From the NCBI RefSeq assembly GCF_001651875.1, contig NZ_LNQB01000082.1, positions 86,904 through 150,903 of the forward strand: a DNA stretch of 64,000 bases, read 5' to 3'. Below, piece after piece: positions 46,493 to 54,981 of this stretch (positions are counted from its first letter, which is position 1; every line of letters starts with the position of its first letter). The position numbers and the translations under genes were made by a program. This stretch comes from Sinorhizobium saheli. GTDB lineage: Bacteria; Pseudomonadota; Alphaproteobacteria; Rhizobiales; Rhizobiaceae. The notes under the pieces are model-generated. The model saw only the letters and a program-made list of their open reading frames with translations. It did no database searches and was not told the DNA's origin.

Positions 46493-48319
46493 TTGGCGCC
46501 CCCCATCCTGAAGCTTGACGATATCTTCTTGACCTTCGGCGGCACGCCGCTTCTCGCCGGCGCCAACCTGCAGGTGGAGGCCGGCGACCGCATCTGCCTC
46601 GTCGGTCGCAACGGCTCGGGCAAGTCGACGCTGATGAAGATCGCCGCCGGGCTTGCCGAGCCGCAATCGGGCGAGATCTTCCGCCATCCCTCGGTGACCA
46701 TCCGCTACCTGCACCAGGCGCCGGATTTCGAGGGCTTCGACACGGTGCAGGCCTATGCGGAGGCCGGGCTCGGCCCGGGCGACGATCCCTATCGCGTCGC
46801 CTACCTGCTGCAGCATCTGGGGCTGACCGGGGAGGAGGATCCGAGGCGCCTTTCCGGCGGCGAGGCGCGGCGAGCGGCGCTTGCCCGCGTGCTGGCGCCG
46901 GAGCCGGACATCCTGCTCCTCGACGAGCCGACCAACCATCTCGACCTGCCGACGATCGAATGGCTGGAGGACGAGCTCGTCCGCAGCCGCTCCGCACTGG
47001 TGCTGATCTCGCACGACCGGCGCTTCCTCGAAAAGGTCTCGACCGCGACCGTCTGGCTCGACCGCGGCCAGTCGCGCCGCCTCGACCGCGGCTTTGCCCA
47101 TTTCGAGGCCTGGCGCGACGAGGTGCTGGAGGCGGAGGAGCTCGAACAGCACAAGCTCGGCAAGGCGATCGAGCGCGAAGAGCACTGGCTGCGCTACGGC
47201 GTCACCGCAAGGCGCAAGCGCAACATGCGCCGGCTCGGCGAGCTGCAGGACATGCGGGCGCGTTATCGCGGCCACAAGGGACCGCAGGGCACCGTCCAGG
47301 CGACGGTGGCCGATGCAAGGGAGTCCGGCAAGCTGGTCATCGAGGCGGAAAAGATCGTCAAGGCCTATGGCGAGCGCATGATCGTCGCGCCCTTCTCGAT
47401 CCGCATCCATCGCGGCGACCGCATCGGCCTCGTCGGGCCGAACGGCGCCGGCAAGACGACGCTGTTGAAGCTCTTGACCGGCCAGATCGAGCCGGATTCC
47501 GGCACCATCCGTCTCGGCACGAACCTGGAGATCGCCACCCTCGACCAGAAGCGAGAGGATCTGAACCTCGACGAGACGCTGGCGCATTACCTGACCGACG
47601 GCCGCGGCGAGACCCTCCTCGTCAATGGCGAGCAGCGTCACGTCACCGGCTATATGAAGGATTTCCTCTTCCAGCCGGAACAGGCACGCACGCCGATCCG
47701 CGAGCTCTCCGGCGGCGAGCGCGCGCGGCTGATGCTGGCGCGCATCCTGGCGCGGCCCACCAATCTTTTGATCCTCGACGAGCCGACCAACGACCTAGAC
47801 ATCGAGACGCTCGACCTCTTGCAGGAGATCGTCGCCGGCTTTGCCGGCACGGTGATCCTCGTCAGCCACGACCGCGACTTCCTCGACCGCACCGTGACCT
47901 CGACCATCGCTCCCGCCAACCCGGAAGCGCCGGACGGCCGCTGGATCGAGTATGCCGGCGGCTATTCCGACATGATGGCGCAGCGCAAGGGTGCGATCGA
48001 GGAACGGCGGAAGGCGGAGAAGGTCGAAAAGGCGAAGCCAAGCGACAGCGCTCAAGAGGCGACGGAGCCGCAGAAGGGCAGGGCGAAGCTCTCCTACAAG
48101 CAGAAATTCGCGCTCGAGAACCTGCCGAAGGAGATCGCCAAGGCCGAAGCGGAGATCGCCGGGCGCGAGGAGAAGATGGCCGATCCGAACTTCTTCGGTC
48201 GCGACCCGAACGGCTTCTCCAGGCTCGCCGGCGAACTCGAAAAGCTGAAGGAGGCGCTCGCGCGCATGGAGGAGGAGTGGCTGGAACTCGAGATGCTGCG
48301 CGAGGAGCTCGAGGGCTGA
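46493..48319 (+). CDS. ABC-F family ATPase (Uup-like)
   Basis: A 608-residue soluble protein with two ABC domains and no membrane segments, as in translation-associated ABC-F factors. Walker A motifs are VGRNGSGKST and VGPNGAGKTT; signatures are LSGGEARRAAL and LSGGERARLML; Walker B regions are LLLDEPTNHLDL and LILDEPTNDLDI. The linker with charged helices contacts tRNA in relatives. A C-terminal coiled coil (LKEALARMEEEWLELEMLREE) is typical of Uup. The TTG at 46493 has GGAG nine bases upstream. An ATG at 46469 lacks a ribosome-binding site and would overlap the thiamine diphosphokinase gene by 20 bases. Confidence 0.92.
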   Translation: MAPPILKLDDIFLTFGGTPLLAGANLQVEAGDRICLVGRNGSGKSTLMKIAAGLAEPQSGEIFRHPSVTIRYLHQAPDFEGFDTVQAYAEAGLGPGDDPYRVAYLLQHLGLTGEEDPRRLSGGEARRAALARVLAPEPDILLLDEPTNHLDLPTIEWLEDELVRSRSALVLISHDRRFLEKVSTATVWLDRGQSRRLDRGFAHFEAWRDEVLEAEELEQHKLGKAIEREEHWLRYGVTARRKRNMRRLGELQDMRARYRGHKGPQGTVQATVADARESGKLVIEAEKIVKAYGERMIVAPFSIRIHRGDRIGLVGPNGAGKTTLLKLLTGQIEPDSGTIRLGTNLEIATLDQKREDLNLDETLAHYLTDGRGETLLVNGEQRHVTGYMKDFLFQPEQARTPIRELSGGERARLMLARILARPTNLLILDEPTNDLDIETLDLLQEIVAGFAGTVILVSHDRDFLDRTVTSTIAPANPEAPDGRWIEYAGGYSDMMAQRKGAIEERRKAEKVEKAKPSDSAQEATEPQKGRAKLSYKQKFALENLPKEIAKAEAEIAGREEKMADPNFFGRDPNGFSRLAGELEKLKEALARMEEEWLELEMLREELEG

Positions 48320-48349
48320 GGGTCTGCCACAAGGCCCTCCTGGAAAACT

Positions 48350-48553
48350 CCTCCCCAACCCCTCCCCACAAGGGGGAGGGGCTCTCTCGGCCGCACCGGC
48401 TCCGCCTTATGTCGGCCTTTGCGTGCAACGTTACGCTTGGAATCACGAGACGCTGCGGTGCTGCCATCCGCAGGACCACAAAATCGGGTGAGGGCGCGGC
48501 ATCGGAAGCCCCTCCACCCTTGTGGGCCCTTGTGGGGCCCTTGGAGGGGGCTT
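48350..48553. repeat. GC-rich CTCCCC composite inverted repeat (family B, copy 2)
   Basis: CTCCCCAACCCCTCCCCAC and AGGGGGAGGGGCT at 48350-48382 are matched by CCCCTCCACCCTTGTGGG to GGAGGGGGCTTC at 48508-48553. About 125 bases lie between. The composite fills most of the 321-bp gap before the marR-type gene. Confidence 0.7.
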
Positions 48554-48600
48554 CTGACATGCGCTTCCGCTCCGGCCCGCGTTGAACCGCCTCGAAGGAT

Positions 48601-48621
48601 ATGATAAGGAAAACTTATTAT
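48601..48621. promoter_or_regulatory. Candidate MarR operator
   Basis: ATGATAAG and CTTATTAT form an inverted repeat (7 of 8 bases) around GAAAA, in an AT-rich patch within GC-rich DNA. It ends 19 bp before the start of the MarR-type gene, the expected place for autorepression. Confidence 0.55.
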
Positions 48622-48640
48622 CTTCATCCAGAACGTTCAG

Positions 48641-49120
48641 ATGCCCAGAAAACTCGAATCCGATACCATCGGGTTGCTTCTCACCGATGTCTCCCGGCTG
48701 TTGCGCGGCGCCTTCGATCGCAAGGTGAATGCGATGGAGCTCGGGATCACGCCCGGGGAGGCACGTACGCTGATCCAGGTCGCCGTCACCGAGGGCATCA
48801 AGCAGGCCGAGATCGCCACCCGCATGGGCATCGAGCCGATGACGCTTTCGGCCTATCTCGACCGCCTCGAGGCGCTGGGGCTCGTCGCACGCGTGCCCGA
48901 TCCGGCCGATCGGCGGGCCAAGAACGTCGTTGTCACCGACAGGGCCGACCCGCTCATCGCCGAGCTGGTGGCGGGCCTGCGCGAGATGATGAATGCCTAT
49001 ACCGAGGGCCTGGGCGAGGAGGGGCGGGAGCTCCTGCGCAACAATCTGAGGATCCTCCGCGACAATCTCCGCCGCCTCGATCCCTGCCTTGCCGGCAAGG
49101 GGAAGGGAGCGGCGGAATGA
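48641..49120 (+). CDS. MarR family transcriptional regulator
   Basis: A 159-residue winged-helix repressor. The DNA-binding core is IKQAEIATRMGIEPMTLSAY followed by LDRLEALGLVARVPDPADRR (about residues 52-90), which gives the recognition helix and wing. It is coupled to the downstream efflux gene by an ATGA overlap, so it likely controls that pump and itself through the palindrome at 48601-48621. MarR proteins of this layout release DNA when they bind phenolics or antibiotics. Confidence 0.93.
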   Translation: MPRKLESDTIGLLLTDVSRLLRGAFDRKVNAMELGITPGEARTLIQVAVTEGIKQAEIATRMGIEPMTLSAYLDRLEALGLVARVPDPADRRAKNVVVTDRADPLIAELVAGLREMMNAYTEGLGEEGRELLRNNLRILRDNLRRLDPCLAGKGKGAAE

Positions 49121-50355
49121 CGCTCCGGATGAGCGAGCGGCGTACCAGCGTCATCGGCGCCTTCCTGGTGGCGCTCGGGCCCGTTTCGATGGCGCTCTAT
49201 ACGCCGGCAATGCCGGAGCTCGTGCGTGCCTTCGCCTCCAGCGAGGCGGCGATCAAGATGACGCTGTCGCTCTATTTCGGCGGCTTTGCCTTCGCCCAAC
49301 TCGTCTCGGGCACGTTGTCGGACGTCATCGGCCGGCGCAAAGCGACCCTGATCTTCATGGCGATCTATCTCGCCGGCAGCCTGATGGCGGCCTTCGCGCC
49401 CTCGGTCGCGATATTGCTCCTCGGAAGGCTCGTGCAGGGAATCGGCGCCTCCGTCGGCATGACCGTCGCGCGTGCGATCGTGCGCGACCAGTTCACCGGC
49501 ACCACGGCGGCGCGCATCATGAACATGATCGGCATGATGCTGGCGCTCGGGCCGGCGGTGTCGCCGACGCTCGGCGGCATCGCGCTCGGCCTCTTCGGCT
49601 GGCGGTCGATCTTCTTCCTGATGGTCGGCTTCGCGCTGATGGCCTGCTTCACCGTGCAGTTCTTCATGGCCGAGACGGTGACGCCGGACCGCAGCAAGGG
49701 GCATCTCAAGCCGATCCTCGCGGCCTATCGCGAGCTCTCGGCGGACAGCCGCTTCCTCTCCTCGACTCTGGTGATCGCCGGTGCGGTCGGAGCGCTTTAT
49801 GCCTGGGCGACCATGCTGCCCTTCGTGCTGATCAGCCAGGTCGGCCTGACCCCGACCGAATTCGGCGTCGGCATGCTGATGCAGTCGGGCTTCTTCTTTT
49901 CCGGCACGGTGACGGTGCGGCTCCTGATGCGGCGCTTCACGCCGCAGGCGCTGGTGCCCGCCGGCCTCTCTTTCATCGGGGCGGCGAGCCTCGTCCTCGC
50001 CTTCACCATGCATCTCATGGAGCCGACCTTCCTCGCCGTGATGGCGCCGATCGGCATCTATACCTTCGGCATCGCCTTCGTCATGCCCTACATGATGACG
50101 GCCTGCATGGTGCCCTTCCCGCATATTGCCGGCACCGCCTCGGCGGTGATGGGCTTCATCCAGATGGGCTCCGGACTTCTCGGCGGCGCGCTCGCCGCCC
50201 TCGTCGGCGCCCCGGCGCTGGCGCTCGGAACGATCATCCCGGGCTTCGGCGTGATCTCCATCGCAAGCTATTTCTGGTATCGCAGAAGCGTGCGCCTGAG
50301 ACCGCTCGTCGTTCCGGCAGCCGTCGAAGCGCCAGTCCCCGACGCGGCGGAATAG
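49117..50355 (+). CDS. Bcr/CflA-type multidrug efflux MFS transporter (DHA1)
   Basis: A 412-residue transporter with 12 predicted membrane segments. The N-terminal ALGPVSMALYTPAMPELVRAF is the Bcr/CflA drug-resistance signature. GTLSDVIGRRKATLIFMAIY is the MFS loop 2-3 motif, and GRLVQGIGASVGMTVARAIV is segment 4. The pump would expel a small hydrophobic compound by proton antiport; the substrate is unknown. It starts within the MarR stop (ATGA). Confidence 0.93.
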   Translation: MTLRMSERRTSVIGAFLVALGPVSMALYTPAMPELVRAFASSEAAIKMTLSLYFGGFAFAQLVSGTLSDVIGRRKATLIFMAIYLAGSLMAAFAPSVAILLLGRLVQGIGASVGMTVARAIVRDQFTGTTAARIMNMIGMMLALGPAVSPTLGGIALGLFGWRSIFFLMVGFALMACFTVQFFMAETVTPDRSKGHLKPILAAYRELSADSRFLSSTLVIAGAVGALYAWATMLPFVLISQVGLTPTEFGVGMLMQSGFFFSGTVTVRLLMRRFTPQALVPAGLSFIGAASLVLAFTMHLMEPTFLAVMAPIGIYTFGIAFVMPYMMTACMVPFPHIAGTASAVMGFIQMGSGLLGGALAALVGAPALALGTIIPGFGVISIASYFWYRRSVRLRPLVVPAAVEAPVPDAAE

Positions 50356-50389
50356 AGCAGTTTCCGCCACGACGCCCGCTTTGGACACG

Positions 50390-50422
50390 AAAAAGCCGCG
50401 ACGGATCGCTCCGCCGCGGCTT
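50390..50422 (-). terminator. Rho-independent terminator of argG
   Basis: On the minus strand AAGCCGCG/CGCGGCTT, with an inner CGG/CCG extension, is followed by TTTTT run-out (50394-50390). It lies 18 bases past the argG stop and is shared with the convergent efflux gene. Confidence 0.9.
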
Positions 50423-50439
50423 GTATCCAATAACCGGCC

Positions 50440-51657
50440 TTAGCGGTTGCGCGCGGCGAGCGTGCGCAGGCGCAGCGCATTGAGCTTGATGAAGCCGGCG
50501 GCGTCCTTCTGGTCGTAGGCGCCCTGGTCGTCCTCGAAGGTGACGAGCTTGTCCGAATAGAGCGACTTGTCGCTCTCGCGGCCGATAACCATGACATTGC
50601 CCTTGTAGAGCTTCAGCGTCACTTCGCCTTCGACATGCTCCTGGCTCTTGTCGATCGCCGCCTGCAGCATCTCGCGTTCCGGCGAGAACCAGAAGCCGTA
50701 ATAGATGAGCTCGGCATAGCGCGGCATCAGCTCGTCCTTGAGGTGTGCGGCGCCGCGGTCGAGGGTGATGCTCTCCATCGCCCGGTGGGCGGCAAGCAGG
50801 ATCGTGCCGCCGGGGGTCTCGTAGACGCCGCGCGACTTCATGCCGACGAAGCGGTTCTCGACGAGGTCGAGGCGGCCGATGCCGTTGTCGCGGCCGTATT
50901 CGTTCAGCTTGGCGAGCAGCGTCGCCGGCGACAGACGCACGCCGTTGATCGAGACGGCATTGCCGCGCTCGAAGCCGATCTTGATGACGGTCGCCTGATC
51001 CGGTGCGGCCTCCGGCGAGATCGTGCGCATGTGGACGTATTCTGGCGCTTCCTGGGCCGGGTCTTCCAGCACCTTGCCCTCGGAGGAGGAGTGCAGCAGG
51101 TTGGCGTCGACGGAGAAGGGGGCCTCGCCCTTCTTGTCCTTGGCGACCGGGATCTGGTGCTTCTCGGCGAATTCGAGCAGCTCGGTGCGGCTCTTGAACG
51201 ACCAGTCGCGCCAGGGGGCGATGATCTTGATGTCGGGGTTCAAGGCATAGGCCGAGAGCTCGAAGCGGACCTGGTCGTTGCCCTTGCCGGTCGCGCCGTG
51301 GGCGATAGCGTCGGCACCGGTCTTCCTGGCGATGTCGATCAGGTGCTTGGAGATCAGCGGCCGGGCGATCGAGGTGCCGAGCAGGTAGACGCCCTCATAG
51401 ACCGCATTGGCGCGGAACATCGGGAAGACGAAGTCACGCACGAATTCCTCGCGGACGTCCTCGATATAGATCTCCTTGATGCCGAGCATCTCCGCCTTCT
51501 TGCGCGCCGGCTCCAGTTCCTCGCCCTGGCCGAGGTCGGCGGTGAAGGTCACCACCTCGGCGCCGAGTTCCGTCTGCAGCCATTTGAGGATGATCGAGGT
51601 GTCGAGACCGCCGGAATAGGCGAGAACGACCTTTTTCACGTCTTTATGCGAAGCCAT
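50440..51657 (-). CDS. argG: Argininosuccinate synthase
   Basis: A 405-residue enzyme that condenses citrulline and aspartate with ATP in arginine synthesis. The PP-loop motif is [17 protein letters not shown] (about residues 10-26). [15 protein letters not shown] is the central signature, and [19 protein letters not shown] binds substrates. Length and motifs are standard. The ATG at 51657 was chosen over a longer frame. It is divergent from a LysE-family exporter across 170 bp. Confidence 0.98.
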   Translation of the reverse strand: MASHKDVKKVVLAYSGGLDTSIILKWLQTELGAEVVTFTADLGQGEELEPARKKAEMLGIKEIYIEDVREEFVRDFVFPMFRANAVYEGVYLLGTSIARPLISKHLIDIARKTGADAIAHGATGKGNDQVRFELSAYALNPDIKIIAPWRDWSFKSRTELLEFAEKHQIPVAKDKKGEAPFSVDANLLHSSSEGKVLEDPAQEAPEYVHMRTISPEAAPDQATVIKIGFERGNAVSINGVRLSPATLLAKLNEYGRDNGIGRLDLVENRFVGMKSRGVYETPGGTILLAAHRAMESITLDRGAAHLKDELMPRYAELIYYGFWFSPEREMLQAAIDKSQEHVEGEVTLKLYKGNVMVIGRESDKSLYSDKLVTFEDDQGAYDQKDAAGFIKLNALRLRTLAARNR

Positions 51658-51827
51658 GGTTTTGATCCGTCTGCTCTCAAGGGGGCGATGCTGCCCATGC
51701 AAAATCTGCGGCACTTTAGCCAGAACTCGAAGCGATACAAGCGGAACCGGCGGCATTCGGACGAATCTGCTGGCAAAAGCCGGTGAGCTTCAGTATCAGC
51801 GGAGACCAGCTTCCCGAGGAACGTGCC

Positions 51828-52469
51828 ATGGACTTCGTACCGAGCCTGTCGACTCTCTTCATGTTTGCCGGCGCCAGCCTGCTTCTCGCCGCAACGCCGG
51901 GCCCGGACATGACGCTGTCGATCAGCCGGGCGCTGGCGCAGGGCAGGAAGGCGGCGCTCCTCGTCGTGGTCGGAACCGGGCTCGGCATCGTCGTCCACAC
52001 GCTGCTCGTCGCCTTCGGCGTCTCGGCGCTGATCACCGCATCGCCGACCGCCTTCCTGGTCCTGAAGACCGGCGGCGCCGCCTATCTCCTGTGGCTGGCG
52101 ATCCAGGCGATCCGTTTTGGTTCCAGCCTGACGGTCACGAAGGTGACCGAGGCCAGGGGCGGCGCGCTGTCGAACGTCGCGACCGGCTTCTCGGTGAACA
52201 TCCTGAACCCCAAGGTCGTGATCTTCTTCATGACCTTCCTGCCGCAATTCGTCAGCGCCGACGATCCGGCGGTGACCGGCAAGCTCTTGTTCCTCGGCTT
52301 CTTCTTCATCCTCATCGGCATGCCGGTCAATGCCCTGGTGGTGCTTGCCGCCGACTGGCTTGCGGCCTGGCTGCAGCGCAACAGGCGCGTGATGCGGGCG
52401 ATCGACTACAGCTTTGCCGGCGTCTTTTCCGTCTTTGCGGTAAAGATTTTTCTGACGCAGGCGCGGTGA
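51828..52469 (+). CDS. LysE/RhtB family amino-acid exporter
   Basis: A 213-residue membrane protein with six hydrophobic segments. SLLLAATPGPDMTLSISRAL is the N-terminal LysE motif, followed by GRKAALLVVVGTGLGIVVH. The middle NVATGFSVNILNPKVVIFFMTFLPQF is the conserved second-half motif. It is divergent from argG, which makes arginine or a related cation a reasonable guess for the exported amino acid, but this is inference. CCGAGGAACGTGCC precedes the start. Confidence 0.9.
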   Translation: MDFVPSLSTLFMFAGASLLLAATPGPDMTLSISRALAQGRKAALLVVVGTGLGIVVHTLLVAFGVSALITASPTAFLVLKTGGAAYLLWLAIQAIRFGSSLTVTKVTEARGGALSNVATGFSVNILNPKVVIFFMTFLPQFVSADDPAVTGKLLFLGFFFILIGMPVNALVVLAADWLAAWLQRNRRVMRAIDYSFAGVFSVFAVKIFLTQAR

Positions 52470-52494
52470 GATCAACGAAGTTTGCCCCTCATCC

Positions 52495-52648
52495 GCCTGC
52501 CGGCACCTTCTCCCCGTGAAACGGGGCGAAGGGGGGTGCGGTGCGCCCTCAATCCGCTCCCCCTTGCTGGCGGTAGGGTGCGCCGCCGCGGCTTGCGCTC
52601 TTCTCCCCGTTTCAACGGGGAGAAGATGCCGGCAGGCAGATGAGGGGC
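52495..52648. repeat. RIME-like intergenic repeat (copy 6)
   Basis: CCCCTCATCCGCCTGCCGGC opens it and GCCGGCAGGCAGATGAGGGG closes it, with two hairpins (CCCCGTGAAACGGGG and CTCCCCGTTTCAACGGGGAG) inside. It fills the first half of the 380-bp gap before metA. Confidence 0.85.
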
Positions 52649-52717
52649 GCCACCCCTCCGCCGCGCCCGAATCCTTTTTCGTTGACCGCGCGGCACGCGC
52701 CGCGCTATCAAGCATTC

Positions 52718-52771
52718 TCGTGGTGATTTGGCCGGCCGGCTTGCAGCCACGTTAAAGAAATCGCTAAAGGG
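52718..52771 (+). ncRNA. SAM-II riboswitch of metA
   Basis: TCGTGG at the 5' end pairs with CCACG. The TGATTTGGCC segment, CTTGCAGCCACGTTAAAG and ATCGCTAAAGGG follow, matching the compact pseudoknotted SAM-II aptamer known from alphaproteobacterial metA leaders. It lies 78 bases before metA, just ahead of an apparent terminator (52796-52829). Confidence 0.92.
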
Positions 52772-52795
52772 CCGAGGAAAAACGGATTTCCGAGG

Positions 52796-52829
52796 ACCGG
52801 TCGCGATCATTGTCGCCGCCGGTTTTTTT
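52796..52829 (+). terminator. Terminator in the metA leader
   Basis: ACCGG/CCGGT with an inner GCGA/TCGC stem and a 6-base loop is followed by seven T. It lies between the SAM-II aptamer and metA, so SAM binding could promote transcription termination. Confidence 0.8.
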
Positions 52830-52849
52830 GTATTTGATCGAGTGGAGCC

Positions 52850-53773
52850 ATGCCCATCAAGATTCCCGATACGCTGCCCGCCTTCGAAACTCTCGTCCAC
52901 GAGGGTGTGCGGGTGATGACCGAGACCGTGGCGATCCGTCAGGACATCCGCCCGCTTCAGATCGGGCTCCTGAACCTCATGCCGAACAAGATCAAGACCG
53001 AGATCCAGATGGCGCGGCTGATCGGCGCGACGCCGCTGCAGGTCGAGCTGACGCTGGTGCGCGTCAACGGCCACCGGCCGAAGAACACGCCCGAGGAACA
53101 CCTCCTCGCCTTCTACGAAACCTGGGAGGAGGTGAAGGGCCGCAAGTTCGACGGCTTCATCATCACCGGCGCGCCGGTCGAGACGCTCGAATATGAAGAG
53201 GTCACCTACTGGAAGGAGTTGCAGCGCATCTTCGACTGGACCACGACGAACGTCCATTCGACGATGAACGTCTGCTGGGGCGCGATGGCGGCGATCTATC
53301 ATTTCCACGGCGTTCCGAAATACCCGCTGAAGGAAAAGGCCTTCGGCGTCTACCGCCACCAGAACCTGAAACCCTCCTCGGTCTACCTGAACGGCTTCTC
53401 CGACGATTTCGCCGTGCCGGTCTCGCGCTGGACCGAGGTGCGCCGCGCCGACATCGACCGGGTGCCGGACCTCGAGATCCTGATGGAATCGAAGGAAATG
53501 GGCGTCTGCCTGGTGCACGAGAAGAAGGGCAACCGGCTCTACATGTTCAACCACGTCGAATATGACTCGACCTCGCTGTCGGACGAATATTTCCGCGACG
53601 TGGACGCCGGCGTGCCGATCAAGCTGCCGCACGACTACTTCCCGCACAACGATGCCGCGCTGCCGCCGCAGAACCGCTGGCGCAGCCACGCGCATCTCTT
53701 CTTCGGCAACTGGATCAACGAGATCTATCAGACGACGCCCTATCAGCTGGAAGAGATCGGCAGCCGGGCCTGA
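52850..53773 (+). CDS. metA: Homoserine O-acetyltransferase, MetA family
   Basis: A 307-residue enzyme for the first committed step of methionine synthesis. The catalytic cysteine is Cys142 in [13 protein letters not shown]. The acyl-CoA specificity position 111 is Glu (GAPVET), as in MetA enzymes that use acetyl-CoA; Gly at this site goes with succinyl-CoA. So despite the common MetA label of succinyltransferase, an acetyltransferase is predicted. The N-terminal [19 protein letters not shown] and C-terminal [16 protein letters not shown] are family standard. The gene is under the SAM-II riboswitch. Confidence 0.95.
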   Translation: MPIKIPDTLPAFETLVHEGVRVMTETVAIRQDIRPLQIGLLNLMPNKIKTEIQMARLIGATPLQVELTLVRVNGHRPKNTPEEHLLAFYETWEEVKGRKFDGFIITGAPVETLEYEEVTYWKELQRIFDWTTTNVHSTMNVCWGAMAAIYHFHGVPKYPLKEKAFGVYRHQNLKPSSVYLNGFSDDFAVPVSRWTEVRRADIDRVPDLEILMESKEMGVCLVHEKKGNRLYMFNHVEYDSTSLSDEYFRDVDAGVPIKLPHDYFPHNDAALPPQNRWRSHAHLFFGNWINEIYQTTPYQLEEIGSRA

Positions 53774-53964
53774 TGCCGCCCCCTGCAGCGCCTGCTGCAC
53801 CTCTTTGTCCCTGACAGGGGTCGGTTCAAGGAGACACGCAGGACCCGGCGGAAAAGTATGACTTTATGGTTGCCGCGCCGGGGGAAATGACGCAGTTTGT
53901 CACCGGTTCGATCAAAGTTCTGCGGCGGGACGCGCGCGCCTGCATGCCGCGACAGGGAGAGAAG

Positions 53965-54981
53965 ATGAGCGCTGAAACGGAAATCTTCGGCCGCCTGCCC
54001 TCGGGCGAGCCGGTCCATCGGGTAACGCTTCGCGGCGGCGGCCTGACGGCGAAGGTGATCACCTGGGGCTCGGTCATCCAGGACCTGCGGCTCGAGGGCC
54101 ACGCACCGCCGCTGGTGCTCGGCTTCGAGGACTTCGACAGCTATCCCGCCCATTCCGCCTATTTCGGCGCCACGCCCGGACGCAACGCCAACCGCATCGG
54201 CGGCGGGCGGTTCACGCTCGACGGCAAGGCCTACCAACTCGAGCTCAACGAGAACGGCGTTACCCATCTCCACGGCGGCAGCGACAATATCGGCAAGCGC
54301 AACTGGACGACCGTCGCGCGGACGGAAGACAGCGTCACGCTCAGGATCACCGACCCGGACGGCCGCGCCGGCTATCCGGGCAATTGCACGGTCACCTGCA
54401 CCTACCGGCTGAAGCCGGGCGGCGTCTTGAACGTCGTCTACGAATCCGAGACCGATGCACCGACGCTCGCCAATGTCTGCCAGCACAGCTATTTCAATCT
54501 CGACGGCGGCGAGGACGCGCGCGGCCACGACATCATGATCGCCGCCGACCATTACCTGCCGACGGACGAACGGCTGATCCCGACCGGCGAGATCCGCCCC
54601 GTCGCCGGCACCGCCTTCGACCTGCGTGAGATGACCTCGCTGCGCCGTCAGATGGAGGGCGAGAAGATCGCCTATGACCACAATTTCTGCCTCTCGCCGG
54701 AGCGGGCCCAGAAGCGCTCGGTGGCGCTTGCCCGCAGCATCAATTCCGGCGTCTCGCTCGAAGTGCTGACCACGGAACCCGGCGTCCAGCTCTATACCGG
54801 CGGCAAGCTCAAGGTCCCGGTCCCGGGTCTCGGCGGGCGCCGCTACGGTCCCTTCGCCGGCTTCTGCCTCGAGACGCAGGTCTGGCCCGACGCGGTGAAC
54901 CACGACGGGTTCCCGACGGCGGTGCTCCGGCCGGGCGAAACGCTGCGGCAGGAGACGGACTACGTTTTCGCGAAGAACTGA
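53965..54981 (+). CDS. Aldose 1-epimerase (galactose mutarotase)
   Basis: A 338-residue beta-sandwich mutarotase that interconverts alpha and beta anomers of sugars. Family motifs are FGATPGRNANRIGGG (Arg), THLHGGSDNIGKRNW (His), NVCQHSYFNLDGG (His) and FAGFCLETQVWPDAVNH near the C-terminus, which holds the catalytic Glu. The ATG at 53965 follows AGGGAGAGAAG. A longer frame from 53866 is less likely. Its 3' end overlaps that of the convergent asparaginase gene by 22 bases. Confidence 0.93.
   Translation: MSAETEIFGRLPSGEPVHRVTLRGGGLTAKVITWGSVIQDLRLEGHAPPLVLGFEDFDSYPAHSAYFGATPGRNANRIGGGRFTLDGKAYQLELNENGVTHLHGGSDNIGKRNWTTVARTEDSVTLRITDPDGRAGYPGNCTVTCTYRLKPGGVLNVVYESETDAPTLANVCQHSYFNLDGGEDARGHDIMIAADHYLPTDERLIPTGEIRPVAGTAFDLREMTSLRRQMEGEKIAYDHNFCLSPERAQKRSVALARSINSGVSLEVLTTEPGVQLYTGGKLKVPVPGLGGRRYGPFAGFCLETQVWPDAVNHDGFPTAVLRPGETLRQETDYVFAKN

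Noticed and set aside
52510..52530. CCCCGTGAAACGGGG as another parS-like site.
   Set aside because: Only the right half (CCGTGAAAC) matches parS. The sequence is explained as a hairpin of the RIME-like repeat.
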